Counted from the first letter of the stretch, positions 21,734 to 35,787 are shown. The stretch: DNA of 64,000 nt from Archegozetes longisetosus (GCA_018873245.2 JAEMBT020000007.1:7595129-7659128), one strand, 5' to 3'. Notes: a model not told the origin generated them from the letters alone. A program made the numbers and translations.

Positions 21734-22202
21734 TAAACTCTTTTTATTAATTATAAAACCTAACTATAAACATATGAAAATCACAATAATAATTATAGTT
21801 CTTGGACATATTAGGCTTTAACTGTATCGATTACAATTATTATGAGAGGTTGATTTTCGCTTAATCTCTAATGATATTCTCTAAAGCAATATATCGTAAA
21901 TCTAAATTGTTCTAGAACTTACACAATCTGTTTTCAATAATAATTAAGCAAAGCAACCTTAAGTCAATAAAATTAATTATTGTGAATCAATATATTGAAA
22001 TTATTTACTTCTTTTATTAAGTAGTGTAGTAGTCGTAAACATTTCGAGCATTAGTTTCGGCATACTTTTAGAAATTTACTTTCAAGATTGTTTCTAAATA
22101 TTGGTTTATCTCATCTTATACAAGTAGTATATGGGTGCGTTTGGCGTTGGTTTTATTGTCGAGTGACTGAGACAGAGACAGAGACAAACTTTTCCTTCGT
22201 GT

Positions 22203-23497
22203 TCAAAAGACATGCATTTCGTCATTGATTGGCTTTTGATAGATGTAGCGCTTAAGTCATAATCTGCGCATATTCCTCAGTCCATTGTAAACAAATTACT
22301 AAATAAAGGATTTGTAAAAATGCTATTGTTAATCAAATTGAGCCACATTATATTATTGAAGTCAATTTCTTAGTTATTGAATACACTTAAAAGAATATCA
22401 CGTTTGTTCAGTTGGACTCGAAAAGCTATTCCTTCGATTTGTCAAATACATTCTAACCCAAAGTATGGTCAATCACCGACATCTCAGGAAGTGGCCATAG
22501 GTTTGAGACCATTCTATTTCGTCGTATATCCCGACAGGTTCTGCTAATACTGTAAGGAAAGGGATACAAACGAAGACTCACTCAAAAAATTGAACGCTTA
22601 TATCTTAAATTTTATGCAAAGAAAACAAATAGATGACACAAAATTCACTTTTAAATGATAGAAAAATGAAAAGTTGATAAAAGTGATGCTAATTTGGTTC
22701 AAAATGAGAGGAAGACTGAAGAAAGAGATCAAAAGTTGAAACGAATTGATATTAATTTGTCGGTCAGAGAGAACGTAAACACAACTATTCACATAATTTT
22801 GTCGCAGTGCAAACTTTCCACTGAATATTTAGAAAGGATCGAAAAACAGTCCAAAATCAACGATAATCACAATCAAAACTTGAATAATAATGCATTTAAG
22901 TCTTCAAGACATTAATCATGACATCGAAGTTCTAAACGGAAAGACACTTGTATTTGGTCTTCAAACGGGAGTTGGTTTTGACGGATACATTATTAATATA
23001 GAAGATGTTCGTCACAATTGGCTCGAAATAATTCGTAATATTCATAATTACGACTCATCACTGGAAAGTTACCATCCACTGAGGGATCGCTTTCAGGAGC
23101 TCTTCGGGGCATTGAAATCGATCGCAGAAAGTTCAGACCTGCAGTTATGGTCGAAAGATATATCAAACAACTCGAAAAACTGACCTCAGCTTTAGTTGAA
23201 TACTATAGAGAAGAAGGATTTCCAAAAAATTGGCCACCAATGCTTGATAAGTATCAACTGGTAGTGGAATGTGAATCGGGACCACTTATGCTCTCACCAA
23301 CTGGTCAATTCATAGTTCCCGCGTCATGTCCTGCATTCTTATTAATTGATTTCATATCTGAAAATATGACAAAAGTCAAACAACTGCGTGAAATCTATTT
23401 AAATAACAAGTTGAAAGAAGTTGACATAATCAATGAATGTTTATCAGCATTAGGTCTAAATTCGATTGATAAGAACGATAACGTAACCTTATCGTAG
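22203..23497 (+). pseudogene. TCAIM: TCAIM-like gene, copy 2 with C-terminal domain
   Basis: Direct repeat of copy 1 from about 22203 on, but with the start codon changed to ATA and a one-base loss just after it. A stop (CTAATA region) interrupts the HPDR segment. It continues past copy 1: LKRIDINLSVRENVNTTIHI, then, after loss of the middle of the protein, TGVGFDGYIINIEDVRHNW, and in a new frame DKYQLVVECESGPLMLSPTG and QFIVPASCPAFLLIDFIS. These match the C-terminal domain (DUF4461) of TCAIM, including the conserved terminal helix. Introns are absent, frames change at least three times, and about 100 residues of the middle are missing. It is a retrocopy or a decayed duplicate; the parent gene is outside the window. 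Confidence 0.7.
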
Positions 23498-26400
23498 GGC
23501 TGTCAAAATATATCGAATAACAAGGACATTATTTCAAGATTGTCTTAATTTAGATATATCTGTTAAATTTTCAAATTTTTGCTTTATATTTTATTATAGA
23601 GTAAGTGCTTTACAGTAATTTTATTGAATGTTCATACGGACGAATCTTTCTCCGACCTTCTACGATCCTTCCTTCTCCGTATTTTGCTGTAATATGTACT
23701 ATAAATAGTTACTTAAAGTTGCAAATTTTATTAAACCATTACAATTTAATTTTGATTATATTAAATAATTTCATTACAATTTTGTGTTAGATCTTCAATC
23801 ATCAAATATACCGTAAAAAGTATATCAAGTTTATAAACAATAGTTCTCGACCGACATTCCTTCTTAAAACTATGATAAAATAGATGGGTATAAGCTGATT
23901 AAATAAAAACTTTAGTTCTTTTCCAAAAATTGATCTTAATTTTAAAATGTGTTCTATACTAATATTTTAGTCAGTCTCATCAAAAAGTTGATTTGGGTTT
24001 AAAAAACATGCAGAGAGAAACTTGAAGTAGTTAAAGTTCATAAGTTATCCTATTCTTAACAATACAAAAATATTTGGATACAAATTCTGACTCAAAAGTT
24101 ATAAGAGCTCAGTTCTCAATATCTAACATAAGCCAAGATAGTCTTTTATTGAATGTCAAGTTAGTAAAAATCAAAAGTATTGAAGTGAAGAGCGATTGGA
24201 GATAAGCCAAGACTCCGTTTAGAGTCGCTGTTATTCGCAATATGTCTGCTCTGTATGTTAAGCAAAATAATAACAGAGTAGTGGTAGTAGTCGTTGATGA
24301 GACGCGACTAACACTCCAACAGATATGCGATTGCATTCAGTAGTGCTCAAAATGCATACAATCATTATTTTAATAGTATTTCAATGCAATCAAATGCTAA
24401 TCAAATGGGAGTCTATTTTACAATTTCTTAATTAACCTCTTTTACTATTTAGTGATTTGATTATTCGTTGATTACTTGAAATTGGATTTTGTTTTTAATT
24501 AAGTTTTGGCCAATTTAATTGAAGTTTCAATTGATTTAACTGTGAAATATCTATAAATTGTTTTATTATTAATTTGTTATTCGAGAAACATCATTAATAA
24601 CTACTAAAAAAGTCCATAAGGAATCAAACTATTTAATTATTGTTTGTATTTAATGATCGTTTTTAGCCGTTCGATCAATAGTTAGGTGCATTTTATTAGG
24701 AAAATGTGAAAAAATGCAAATCATTTATAAACAAGTGTATTAAAATTGTATTAAAAGTGTGATATGAGTCAGACTTTATTTGTTTCGAATCGTGTCTAAT
24801 ATTACATTCGTCTAGAATTTGATACGCAAACCATACAAAAGTTCATTAAGTATTGCAATCAATTAGTCCCCAGTTCCCTAACAGTAAGTATTAATTCAAT
24901 ATTTCATTTCATATTAGTTCAGCTCTTATTTCAACTTCATATGTCTCCTAGCCGCAACTTTAAACTCATTGTTAGGCATAATGTTTTTTTACAATTTATA
25001 GTCCTTTTATTGATTGTCTGAATGCATTTCATTTACTGGTGAAATTATCAAGTTTACTCAAACGCTTTTTGCATGAATAGCATCAGAGCTTTGAACTCCT
25101 GATTAATTAGTCGCCGAATTATTACTTTCATAGTTTTCAGTTGAAACTTTTTGCCAGACATTCATTTTGTTTCTAACTGAAGTTAATTTTAAATGATTGA
25201 ATTGCATTTATTTCATAAATTAATATAATGTCATATCCTTTTTACGGACTGACAATTTAGATATGATTTGCAAAAATGTCATAAATTATAGCCATTATTT
25301 TATCCTTATATTTGAATGGCTTTTAGGCTATTTTTCCACGGAAACGTTCCTTATAATGACTTGTTTTTAGAAAATACAGATTTAGTAATTTGGCTAAAAT
25401 TACTCTGACTAATATCAGTAATAATTGAACAAAATTGTCATTTCTGCGATTAAAAAGGGTTGAATCATATCGATTGACACGATTAAATGCAGGAAAACTT
25501 GGCTTAAAATTCAATCTATATCTTAAGGATCACTTTGAAAAAAAGCTTTTACAAGAGATATTTTGTACTCACACTATTTTATGGCGACTTAAGTTTAGGA
25601 AAAAAATGTCTTAATTGTTAGGAAGAGAGAAAATTTATTCAAGCGTTTCATTCAATAATGTCTGAGAAGATTGAGCCAAAGTGAATGTTATCCAATCTTA
25701 GGAATGGATTAATGCATTTATTTGTTGAGGATGAATGCGTGCCAAATACAATGTCTATTATGACTTCAACAAAAGAACAATTCGATTGAATTTCACTCTA
25801 AATCGAGCACCGATTTGTTCATTAAAATACTCCAGTCTTCTGCTTTATATTTAAGAGCTTTAAGTTTTCTCAGTCTCCTCATTAGCGGTTTTTCTTTTGT
25901 GATCATTTTCTTAAGCCAGATTCTGTTCGAATTAAATATTAATAAGTGATATGCAATAATTCTGTAATAATAGAAATGATGATTCATTTTAGAAAACATT
26001 TTTCAAGTAGTGTAATATTTTAGTTAAAAATATCTAAAGTAATCTTAGGAATATTGATATAACGCAAGCTTAGAATAGGTTTGTATAATGTGTGCTTTCA
26101 ATCGAAAGATTATAGAATCGACAAATAATAGGTTGTTTTCACAGTCAAATGAACTTTGTATTTGTATTTTCTGTACAAGAGTCACAAATTACATTAAAAC
26201 AATTCAATACTCGTAAGCTTCATAGCGGAGAAATCTGGAAGAGTTGAATCAAGTCAAAATAACTTATTTAACCATCTCATACGTCGATAAATCCATCATG
26301 TTTTATGTATCGATTTGAAGGTTATTTATCGATCTTTAAGATAAAACTTTATAAAATATTGTGAAATAATCAAATTTGAATTTATAGCGTAATATTTATC

Positions 26401-26768
26401 AATACTTAGTCGATAAATAAAAATGACATTTGCAGGTTTTTCCTGATCGAATTCGGAATAAAAAATGCCCAGAAAAACTCAATAATTTGACAAAAATACC
26501 TTATTTCAAAAATTATCATCTCAAAAATATGTAGTATTAATAACATTCAAGCTACTTAAAAGTTGAGTACAGTCCAGAGCGAGTTCCCAATCAAACTTAG
26601 GATTTCGAGTTGAGCCTACTTAAACTCTAAATTATTGGTTTTATTATATCTTTTATCATTTAAAATCATTTTGGAGTCGCAGACCCAACTAATCTATAAA
26701 ATCAGGCAGAGTCTTATGGCTTGATTTGGCGCTGATCCTCCTTCGCGTCTTAAAAAATTCATTTAATC

Positions 26769-26794
26769 AGAGAGAGAGAGAGAGAGAGAGAGAG
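26769..26794. repeat. (GA)n microsatellite
   Basis: Thirteen uninterrupted AG/GA units in non-coding sequence. Confidence 0.9.
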
Positions 26795-26925
26795 CAAAAA
26801 AGTTATGAAACTTTAATATTATCAAATAATATGTTTTTACTCCTTGTGGTCCAAAATTCATTTAATAATCATGAGAAATAAAAATGTTACTCAGGCAAAC
26901 TTTTCTGTTGTGAGGTGTACATTTA

Positions 26926-27055
26926 TATCTATTTAACTTAAACATGTAGTTAAGTGCTTTTTAAAAATCAATAACAATCAAGCTATATTTTTCTATGGCT
27001 CTTTTATATTGTTTTTTAAAAACCACTTAAGTGCATATAAAAGCTAGAGATTTTA
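26926..27055. mobile_element. MITE, family M1, copy A
   Basis: Arms around AGTTAAGTGCTTTTTAAAA and TTTTAAAAACCACTTAAGTG enclose a core reading AATAACAATCAAGCTATATT then TTTCTATGG. The same arms and core recur at 38588-38738 (inverted), 43224-43375 and 44786-44919. This copy has the weakest outer ends. Confidence 0.55.
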
Positions 27056-27482
27056 TGTTGCTTTGAAATATATTCTATTTTATAATTTCGGTTTAAACCT
27101 GGGTTATGTTTTGTATCAATCGCAGTAGCTGTTCATTCATATAAAGGTCTGTACAAATGATGTGATTAGCGATAAGTTACAGCAAAACTTTCTATAAATA
27201 CTCTTTTCAATTATCAATCGAAATCATAAGAGATAGAGATGTTGAAAACTGGATGAGATTCAATTAAATTATGTTGAATTCAATTAAAATGATGAATACT
27301 TATTTTATCTACTCTTTAGTATTCTATGCAATTATCTACTTTTACATCATTGGATTCATTCGAAAACATTAAATTTAATGTCTAACATGCGATTCAAGTC
27401 ATATCTTTTGAAATTAAATGCACTGACGTTTGTTTGGATGTTTTCCCAAAATAAACTAATTATCCTCAAACATATATAGTTT

Positions 27483-27553
27483 GTGTTAGTGCTATAAAGT
27501 GCTATCTCTAATTCAACGGCATTACAGATAACACTTTATAGCACTCACCCAAC
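27483..27553. repeat. 71-bp hairpin, family H1, copy 1
   Basis: Thirty-base arms (TAGTGCTATAAAGTGCTATC and its near-complement) around a short loop. A related hairpin lies at 46899-46968. Confidence 0.65.
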
Positions 27554-28259
27554 TATGTAGAATATGTTAATTGTATCCATACGTTTACATAATAGCGCTA
27601 ATACTTTAAGCTCATTCTTCAGCTTCAACTTCAATTTAAATTGGCTAATAGTCGTTCTGACATATGAAACTTATTATATTCGCACCATTTTTGAAGCTCT
27701 TAACGAAAGAAAAATGACTTTTCAAAGTGAAAATTGAGCTATGATACAATATTTTTTTATTAAACCTACTTTCGAGGCGCTGTTTATTCATTCATCTATC
27801 TTCAGGATTATTTTTATACTTTGATTAAACTGAACTAAACTGTTAATATTTGTTGTTATTGATATAGTAGAAAATGTCTAAATCTGTAAAATCTCGATTT
27901 TGTTTATTAAATTTGACTAGACTTTAGATAAAATTGTGAGTGCTCAAATTACATTTGAACTACGTTTAAAGTCACATGTCAAACTCAAACTAATTGATAT
28001 TATGACTCAAACTTTGTTTTGATCAATTTGTTTTCATTCAATTGCATTAATTATAGTTTGTTTGCAAAATATTTAAATTGAAAACTACTTTGAATTTTTA
28101 TGCGTTCAATTTAAGAACTCATTTCAATCTTAGTATCTTATAGCAATTTATCCTAGCTTTATTATTTCACTTTATCTCAATTTGTTAGATTTTACAGCTG
28201 AACATTTAGTTTCTCTTATAGAAAATATTTTCTTATAAATCGAGAAGAATATGCAATAA

Positions 28260-31200
28260 ATGATGGATGACAAACGAATTGCCGATTATTTCGTGATCAC
28301 CGGTCTATCGGATGATAGCGGTGTTCCATTTGATGAAGTTATATCGCAAGATGGACTTTCAATACCTAAATCATCACAAACTTGTTCAGCACCGATTACT
28401 GACATAACAGTTATTATTCGGAGTCACGGCGAATCAGTTCCTAAAGGTTTCACGTGCATAGAGACCACGCCATTTGGTTTTCCGGCAGATCTAAATCACG
28501 GAAGTTTGCGAAGCCCGAGTATCTATATTTGTTATAAGCGCGGAAGAGATAAACCACCGCTCGTTGACATTGGAGTCCTTTATGAAGGAAAAGAGAGAGT
28601 TATGTCTGATAGTGAAATAGTTGAAACCACTTTTTTTGGAAAACCGGCCAACGTCAACAATAGTGGTTCGCGAACTTTTCTAACATTCCGACGAGCGCGA
28701 GACAATGCCCCGTGTAATCAACTAGTTGTTACTGATATTTGTGTTATTTTAGCCAACAAGGGAGAGTCGCCGCCACATGCATTCTGTCTCATCAATAAGA
28801 ATCTTAACAAAGTAAGATATTATTGCTATTGTATTACAACTGACAAGTGCCTACGAGTTAGCCTTTAAGATCCTTATATAAGATAACCATTAGTTCAAAC
28901 GTTTACGACAAAAGCCGATAAAAAGCTTCATTCTAAATACTTATCTTCTAACTTCTTTAATCACTTCAAATGGTTTGATGCAATTAAAACAATTCTATAC
29001 TATCTAAGTTTAGAGCTTCAAAATTTGAACCCCTGCTTTCCATTCTTTTCTCAATAATCTTAGGATTAAGTTTCAGTTTTTAAGCTAAGTGCAGTAATGA
29101 GTGGAGTAATTAGAGAGATATGGTGTAGGTTTGCATTTCGTCCTTTAAAGATATTCCTATACCAACACATGATATCTAATTTGATTTATAGTTTGAGTGA
29201 AGTCAAAGGAAATAAGCTCTTCTATAGAGCAGTGTATCGTCACATGATAGCATTAATTAAGAAAATCTTAATTATTAAGAAGGCTTTGAAATTACGAAAC
29301 AAGTCTAGCATAACATAAATGAGCCTAAGTTAACGCTTAATCCAATAACTGTTATTCATTGATTGATCAATGTTTTATTTTGTTCTAATGATTTACCGAA
29401 TTATTAATTAGGGAATGGTTGGTTCAGACGTTTTTATTTGTTACAAAAAGTCAATGAATCGTCCGCCTTTACTGTGTTATAAGCCATCAATTTTAGGGCG
29501 ATTCCCACTAGAAGATCACCCACACTTTCCACTACCCGAATCGGTTTCATTGTTTTGTTTCCCAATGGGTGCAACAGTCGAGTGTTGGCCCAAACGTGCA
29601 CAACAGCCGAAACCTACTTTCTCAACGTTTGTATTGACTTCAGATTCGGCCGAAAAAGTCTACGGCGCGGCCATCACTTTCTATGAGCGTTTTGTCGAAA
29701 CTAATTTGAAAGAAGAAGAACTAAAACATTTGACTTATGTTAGCGAAGAAGATAGAGAAACGAAATCATTGCATAGAATCAAATCGATTTGCATTCTTTC
29801 ACGGTGGCCTTTTTTCGAGACATTCGAGAAATATCTTTTATTTTTACACAGGACATTAGTCTTATCTGCAATAACACCTCTGAAGATCCCAATAGAGCGA
29901 TACATATCTCATTTCATGATAGAAATTCCATTTCCATTGCCACATAGACCTAAAGTCATGGTGCAATTAGGACCTAACACTGATGAAACTATTTTAATAT
30001 CGCAACCGCCTGAATATATGCCTCTCCCTCTAAACGGAGCCTCTTTCACTCAAATGCTTAGGAATTTGGGTCCAGAAAATTGTCTACATGTCCTATTGTT
30101 TGCATTGACTGAACAGAAAATTCTATTACACTCGTTAAGACCCGATGTGCTGACAAGCGTTGCCGAAGCAGTGGTAACGATGATATTTCCATTTCACTGG
30201 CAATGCCCCTATATACCGATGTGTCCCTTAGGATTGTGTGATGTACTGAACGCTCCGCTTCCTTTTATAGTTGGCGTCGACTCAAGATACTTCGATCATT
30301 TCGAACCTCCTATTGATGTAGCATCAGTTGACCTGGACACTAATTCAATTTATTTATCAGAAAGCAAACGACTGCTCAATCCTAAACTCCTTCCTAAGAA
30401 GCCGACAAGAATTTTGAAGAATACACTGGAGAGGCTATTCGAGCGGCTATTGCGTCCTGTGTCTGCAACTAATGGAGCCTATAATGTGCAGCATCAAAAA
30501 CTGAAAAGCTGTCCATTCAGCGATAGTCTCAAAACTAAAAAGGTTGAACGACAGATAGAGATAGAAATACAAGAGGCATTTATTAGATTTATGGCATCTA
30601 TTCTGAGAAATTTTCGTTCATATTTACTACCGATCACTCGGGCGCCAACTGTGGGTGCAACTGATCCGAGTTCATTATTTGATCTCCAGGGTTTCTTGAA
30701 ATCTCGTGATAAGAATTATCAAAAATTCTATACTTTGCTTATGAGAACTCAAATGTTTACTCGTTTTATCGAAGAGCGATCTTTTGTTACTGATAAGAAC
30801 ATAAGTCTAGCGTTCTTTGACGAATGCTCTGAAAAACTCGAATCAATGGGCGATGTAACCGATTCAAGCGCTTCATTGCGATTGTTAGATATCGGTGATT
30901 ATGTACATAATGATCAGACTGTTTTCATCCCTCCTCCAGAGCCCATATCACCAGAAGATGAGTACACATATCATCAATTCGGTCCACTCGATCCTCGACT
31001 CTATCACAGACATCCAACAGTTGCTACACTTTCACGAATAGGTTCGCTATTAAACGATAGCGAAGCTGGTGTATCGGAAAACTCATCAATCATTGCTCCG
31101 TCAAGTCCTATGTCAAAGCGAACTAAACAAGAAATAAGGACTGCACAAAAGTTAGCTAGAAAACATGCAGAGTCGCCGATGACATGGGCAAAGTGCCTCG

Positions 31201-34200
31201 TCAGTTATTGCTATAGTTTATGGTTCATTCATTTACCCGCTTATGTCATAGTCAATTCTCTAATGAAAGGAAAGCCACTAAATGTTGCTTTTGAAGTATT
31301 ATTACGCATGCAATCCCTTAACTTTCATCCTCCTGACGAAGTTTGCTATAGAATAATGATGTTGTTGTGTGGTATTTATAGTCAACCAGTATTAGCTGTT
31401 AAAGTATTATTTGAGATGAAGCAACACGGTGTTACACCGAATGCCATCACTTATGGCTACTATAATAAAGCGGTGTTAGAGAGCAAATGGCCTACTGGCG
31501 ATACAACTGCCACGCTCATGTGGAATAAATTGAGAAACGTTATCGTTGGCGTGGCTCAGTTCAGACAAAACACTCGAATCAGATCTTCTAGATTCAATTA
31601 CCTTGCCACAGACCCCGATAATTCTAACTCTAATGAAAACTCATTGAAAACCGATTCGAAAGAGAGACAGAACTCTGTCGGACCTTCAGATGGCGGTTAT
31701 GCCACTTATACAGAATCTGCCAGTTCAAGGAATTCGACATCTTTTACCGAACCCCAATCAACTATTAATCGAACCGTAAAGCTTGATGAAATCGTCGACT
31801 TTAGAGAATCAGATGCTTTCAGAGAACGAACTCGAAGTATTGTGAGAAAATCGACTTCTAGTTTGACGTGTTTGCAGGATTACGATAGTCCTGCAGGAGT
31901 TCTCATGACAAGTCATTTATCAAACTTTTCTCCTGATGGATTCGATTGTGATGAAAATTTTATAAGAAAACGACACAAGAGTGCAGATCACGGAAAGCCT
32001 CAAATTTCAAATTTGAATATAGACATTGAAACAAATCACATCAGTTTGAGTTCTCCAAAACCATATCTCAGATCTTATAGTTTTGGTAATGACGCACAAA
32101 TCATAAAAAAACTAAAACATGGCGCTCTTAAAGAACTGCGGCAATTATTACAGCTAGAAAGCGACGAAGAAATGAAAAAATCAATAGTAAAGGAAAAAGA
32201 AATCGATATCTCGAAAAGAATCTCTTCTGCCGGAAATACGATTAGTTCTATGAAAACGATTGGAGGTCTGTCTCGTTGTAATGAAGATCCTGAAGAAGAG
32301 GAAGAGGAGGGAAACGATGAAAGAGAAGAAGGAGAAGAAGAAGTAATTAAAAATTGGCAAAAGAACTTGAGTGAGTCTAATATTATAAACAAATGTGATG
32401 ATAAGAGTACAAGTTCATCAAACCGTGAGTCTTCAGTCACTTCTACCAATTCTAAACTGACTAATGAAAGCTCTGAAACTATTAACTCGAATCAAAGCTC
32501 GGAAAATTCGGACGAAGTCTTAAGAAATAAATCCAATGCTAACAGCAATGATATCGCATCTTCTTTCAGTCCACTCAAAGATGCGATTATGAATCTTGAT
32601 TTGTTCTCACCTGATGGCAAAGTGGCCTCAACTCTTCGTTCAAGTTTACGTATTGCGAGTCGATTCGCGAAATCTTCGGCAAAGAGTGGAATGCCTCGAA
32701 GTTCTACTTTTCACGATTCAACTCACAGTAATTCGGATAAAGCTTTGAATAGAATCGGATCTTTCTTTAGGAGAGATTCACAAAAAATTGATACTGAAAC
32801 GGGGACCCCATTGAAAGCAATGTCTCGTTCGGCAACTCTACCGCCTGTTTCTCCTTCAAAAACTTGTGAAAGTAAAGACGAAATACTAGAAAGCAGTGAC
32901 AATACAATGAAAGCCGAAAAAAGTGATAAACAAGAAAGTGATAACAGTCAGGAAGAGCTTAGAAACGAAGACGAAAGCATAAAAGAGAAAGAGTTTTCAT
33001 CAAATTTTAGTTCACCCTGGGCTAACAAATTGGCTTCAAATAAGCATTCAGAATATGTCTACTCGACCATCAAATCTGCAGCAAACAATATGGCCAATCG
33101 TTTCAGTGGCTTGAAGTCATCGTTAGCTTCCTCATCATCATCTGCTTCGAACTCTCCGTCAAAACTTGCAAATGTAAGCAATACATCTGGAGTAGCGAAC
33201 GTAGCCTCTGGAACCGCTTCTTTAATCTCTCAATGGGCTAGCATGGTGGCTGAAAAGTTTCCTTCAAATCTTGTTTTTGATGACGACGACTGTTCGAGTA
33301 ACAATTCATTTGATATGAGGCGATCCAGTTTTGCTGCCAGTGAAGATGAAATCAGCGAACGTTCTCGTGAAGGAAGTCTAGGCAGAAATTTCACTGGATT
33401 TGGTGTCAGCTCCAGCACATCTCCAATGTTTGATTTGTTAGAGCAATACTACTCGACTAGTTTGGAACCAACTATCAGTTCATACAAAATAGTTATGGAA
33501 ATCACTATGACTTCATGTTCGCGTTGTTACACTTGCTTTGCACTCATTTATGACGAAGAAATAATGGAGGGCTGGTCTGCAGATGACTCGAACTTGAACA
33601 CCAATTGCACTTTTTGTAATTCAAAGTTTGTTCCGTTGTTGACAGTCACAATCAAAGTAAGCTTTCGACAATTACTGAATTTCGTTACTTTGAGTTAAAC
33701 ATTTATTCAAATTTTCAGGATTTGCGAAATGACATTTCACAAGAATCGTTGATTTCAACGGGAAATTCTCTCGAAACCTTTGACAATAAAGTTGAAAATA
33801 ACTCAGGATCTGATAATAAAAAGTATATTTATTAGTATTCTAATTGTGCAACAATCTAAATCAATTTACTTTTCAATAGACCCGAAAACTTGAATCATGA
33901 ACCATCTGAGCAGGACTTAGTCTCATTTGATGAAGTCGATAGTCCTAACAATCAACAGGAATTTGCCGAAGTATTTCCTATTAATCAAGAAAATGAAAGT
34001 TCTTCATCTTCTCACCGAAAAAGTTCACTAGCTTTGTTGAACTCGGAAGCATCAGAACCAATAACTGTTCCATATTTAAGTCCTTTAGTGTTACGCAAAG
34101 AAGTAGAAAATGTGTTGAATAACGAGGGAGACCTAAGTCTAGCTAAGCCAGAATTTGTTGACGAACACCCAATCATTTATTGGAATCTTATTTGGTATTT

Positions 34201-35022
34201 CAAGCGAATCAATCTTCCTTCACATCTTCAAGGCTTATGTCTTTCTGCTGCTACTCTCAACAAGGACAATAAAGTAATTATTAGATGAATTGATAATTGG
34301 AACACAAATGCTTTTTATTTAACTGATTGAATTTCTTAATGTCATAGTCTCAAAACGAAGCCAACTGGAAGTCATATGATTACCGAAACGTTTCAGTTAG
34401 ATGTATGTGGGATCATGAAAAGCTTCACGAAGATATAGGAAGTCCATTACATCATCTATGGCTAGAATCTTGTAAGTGATGTGCTCTAAAGTGTTCTTCA
34501 AAGATGATAATAAAATTTTTTGACTGAATAGCACTTCGATCGCCACTGTTGCACGCATTGGTCACTGATGAACGCAAACTGACTCGTGGTTTAATGCGAC
34601 AAATAATCAATTCGATCCAATGCAATGATTTATCGACACCAATGAAATTATTGATTACTGAACGATTGAAACTGAATGCCGTCAAAAATAATGCAAGGCA
34701 GCACAGCATTTATCGGGATTTACTCTTTCTATCTTTCGTTGCATTGGGTCGAGAAAATATCAATAATAGTAAGAGTTTTATAGTTAAAATTAAGCAAACG
34801 ACCTACTAATTGTTGAATCATTGACTTACAGTTGCATTCGATCGTGAATACCGTCGAGCTTTTGAATCCATGACACCTAAAGATCAATTGGGGTTAACAC
34901 CTATTGATAAGCCGCCATCGATTGGAGCCGTGCTTTGCCGTCGATTTTTCAACGAACTCGAACTAAGATCGAAAACAGCTAACAATCTGCTGACGAGTAG
35001 TAACTCAATTATCAAGAAATAA
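28260..35022 (+). CDS. DENND4: DENND4/Crag-type Rab guanine nucleotide exchange factor
   Basis: Seven coding exons: 28260-28811, 29412-33656, 33719-33822, 33880-34273, 34348-34471, 34532-34768, 34832-35022. All phases agree and give about 1948 residues, close to vertebrate DENND4A/C. The start [16 protein letters not shown] is the typical DENND4 N-terminus. Residues ~40-200 form the MABP domain; ~220-300 uDENN ([14 protein letters not shown]); ~310-480 cDENN ([16 protein letters not shown] ... [20 protein letters not shown]); ~570-650 dDENN. At ~805-875 are PPR-like helices ([16 protein letters not shown]). A Ser/acid-rich middle follows, then a conserved C-terminus ([17 protein letters not shown]). 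Family members activate Rab10/Rab8 in exocytosis and basement-membrane secretion. Most introns are about 60-75 bp; intron 1 is 600 bp. The second exon of 4.2 kb is unusually long. Confidence 0.95.
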
Positions 35023-35378
35023 AAACTAAGTCTTCTAAGTCTTAGATGATTCGCTAGTTTTAATTGCCTAACAGTTATTTTATTTTTTTAATTGAGATAA
35101 GTTTTATTTTTTTGTTGTACTCTAAACATGTAAATTACAGACTATTTGTAAATAGAATTTGAATTCTGTCGAAACTGCATTAACTTATTAAAGTTTTTAA
35201 ATTTTATAAATTATTGATAAGCATTTCAAGTTTGCCATCGATTGTTTAAAACTCTGATTGATTTATAAGAGCTGAAACTGGTTTATAAGAACTAAAACTT
35301 TGATTTATAGCAACTAATCAAATAAAATCATTCTGCTTAACACCAGACTTCGACCTGATCTTTAATATAATCGGTGTC
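35023..35378. other. 3' flank of DENND4
   Basis: Likely 3' UTR and polyadenylation region of DENND4 followed by AT-rich spacer; repeated TTTATAAGA.CT motifs near 35265-35300. No gene. Confidence 0.4.
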
Positions 35379-35787
35379 CTCCCGATTGACCAACAAATAA
35401 AAGACCAAAAACTAAAAGCCCAACAAATTTATGCTAAGGTTATTATTGAATAGCAGTTCATTTAAGCAATGCTTAAGTAATGTTTTTTCTATAGTTAAAA
35501 TTAGACAAAAAATTTTATTATTGGAAAATAAAAGTAAATATCAGTGCATTACTAATAAGTTCTCAGAAAACTCAAAATTTGAAGACCCTTTTTTGAAATC
35601 TATAAAACATCTTATAAATGTGACTTGTTCAATAATTTGAAAACAGATGTTTATTTAATTATTTGAAAATAAGAGATTTGATTTGTTGGACATTTATTTG
35701 TTAGTCATTTAACTGTTGGTCTTTTATTTGTTGGGCTTTTCTTGTGCTTTTGGTTTTTTGGTCTTTCAATTGTTGGTCAATCGGAAG
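35379..35787. mobile_element. MITE, 409 bp, with internal AAGACCAAC-type repeats
   Basis: Inverted ends CTCCCGATTGACCAACAAAT (35379) and CTTCCGATTGACCAACA (complement ending 35787). Subterminal stretches repeat ACCAACA/AAAAGACC/CCCAACAAAT units in inverted orientation. The internal 69-codon open frame at 35431-35640 is AT-driven and unlikely to be real. It sits between DENND4 and PRPF4B. Confidence 0.65.

Larger units (their letters stand above)
23498..28259. other. Long gene-free stretch upstream of DENND4
   Basis: About 4.7 kb of AT-rich DNA without a coding exon I can support. It may include the promoter and 5' untranslated exons of the DENND4 gene. Contents seen: a (GA)n run at 26769, an inverted-repeat element at 26926-27055 and a 71-bp hairpin at 27483. 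Short open frames at 24336-24109, 25514-25323 and 25999-25793 (minus) look like chance. Confidence 0.5.

Noticed and set aside
29097..29318. 73-codon frame in DENND4 intron 1
   Set aside because: No homology, and the flanking exons join in phase across it.
32075..32449. Minus-strand Ser-rich frame opposite DENND4
   Set aside because: Antisense of the Glu/Ser-rich linker; the plus strand is clearly coding.
35431..35640. 69-codon frame between DENND4 and PRPF4B
   Set aside because: Falls wholly within a MITE with inverted ends and has AT-driven composition.
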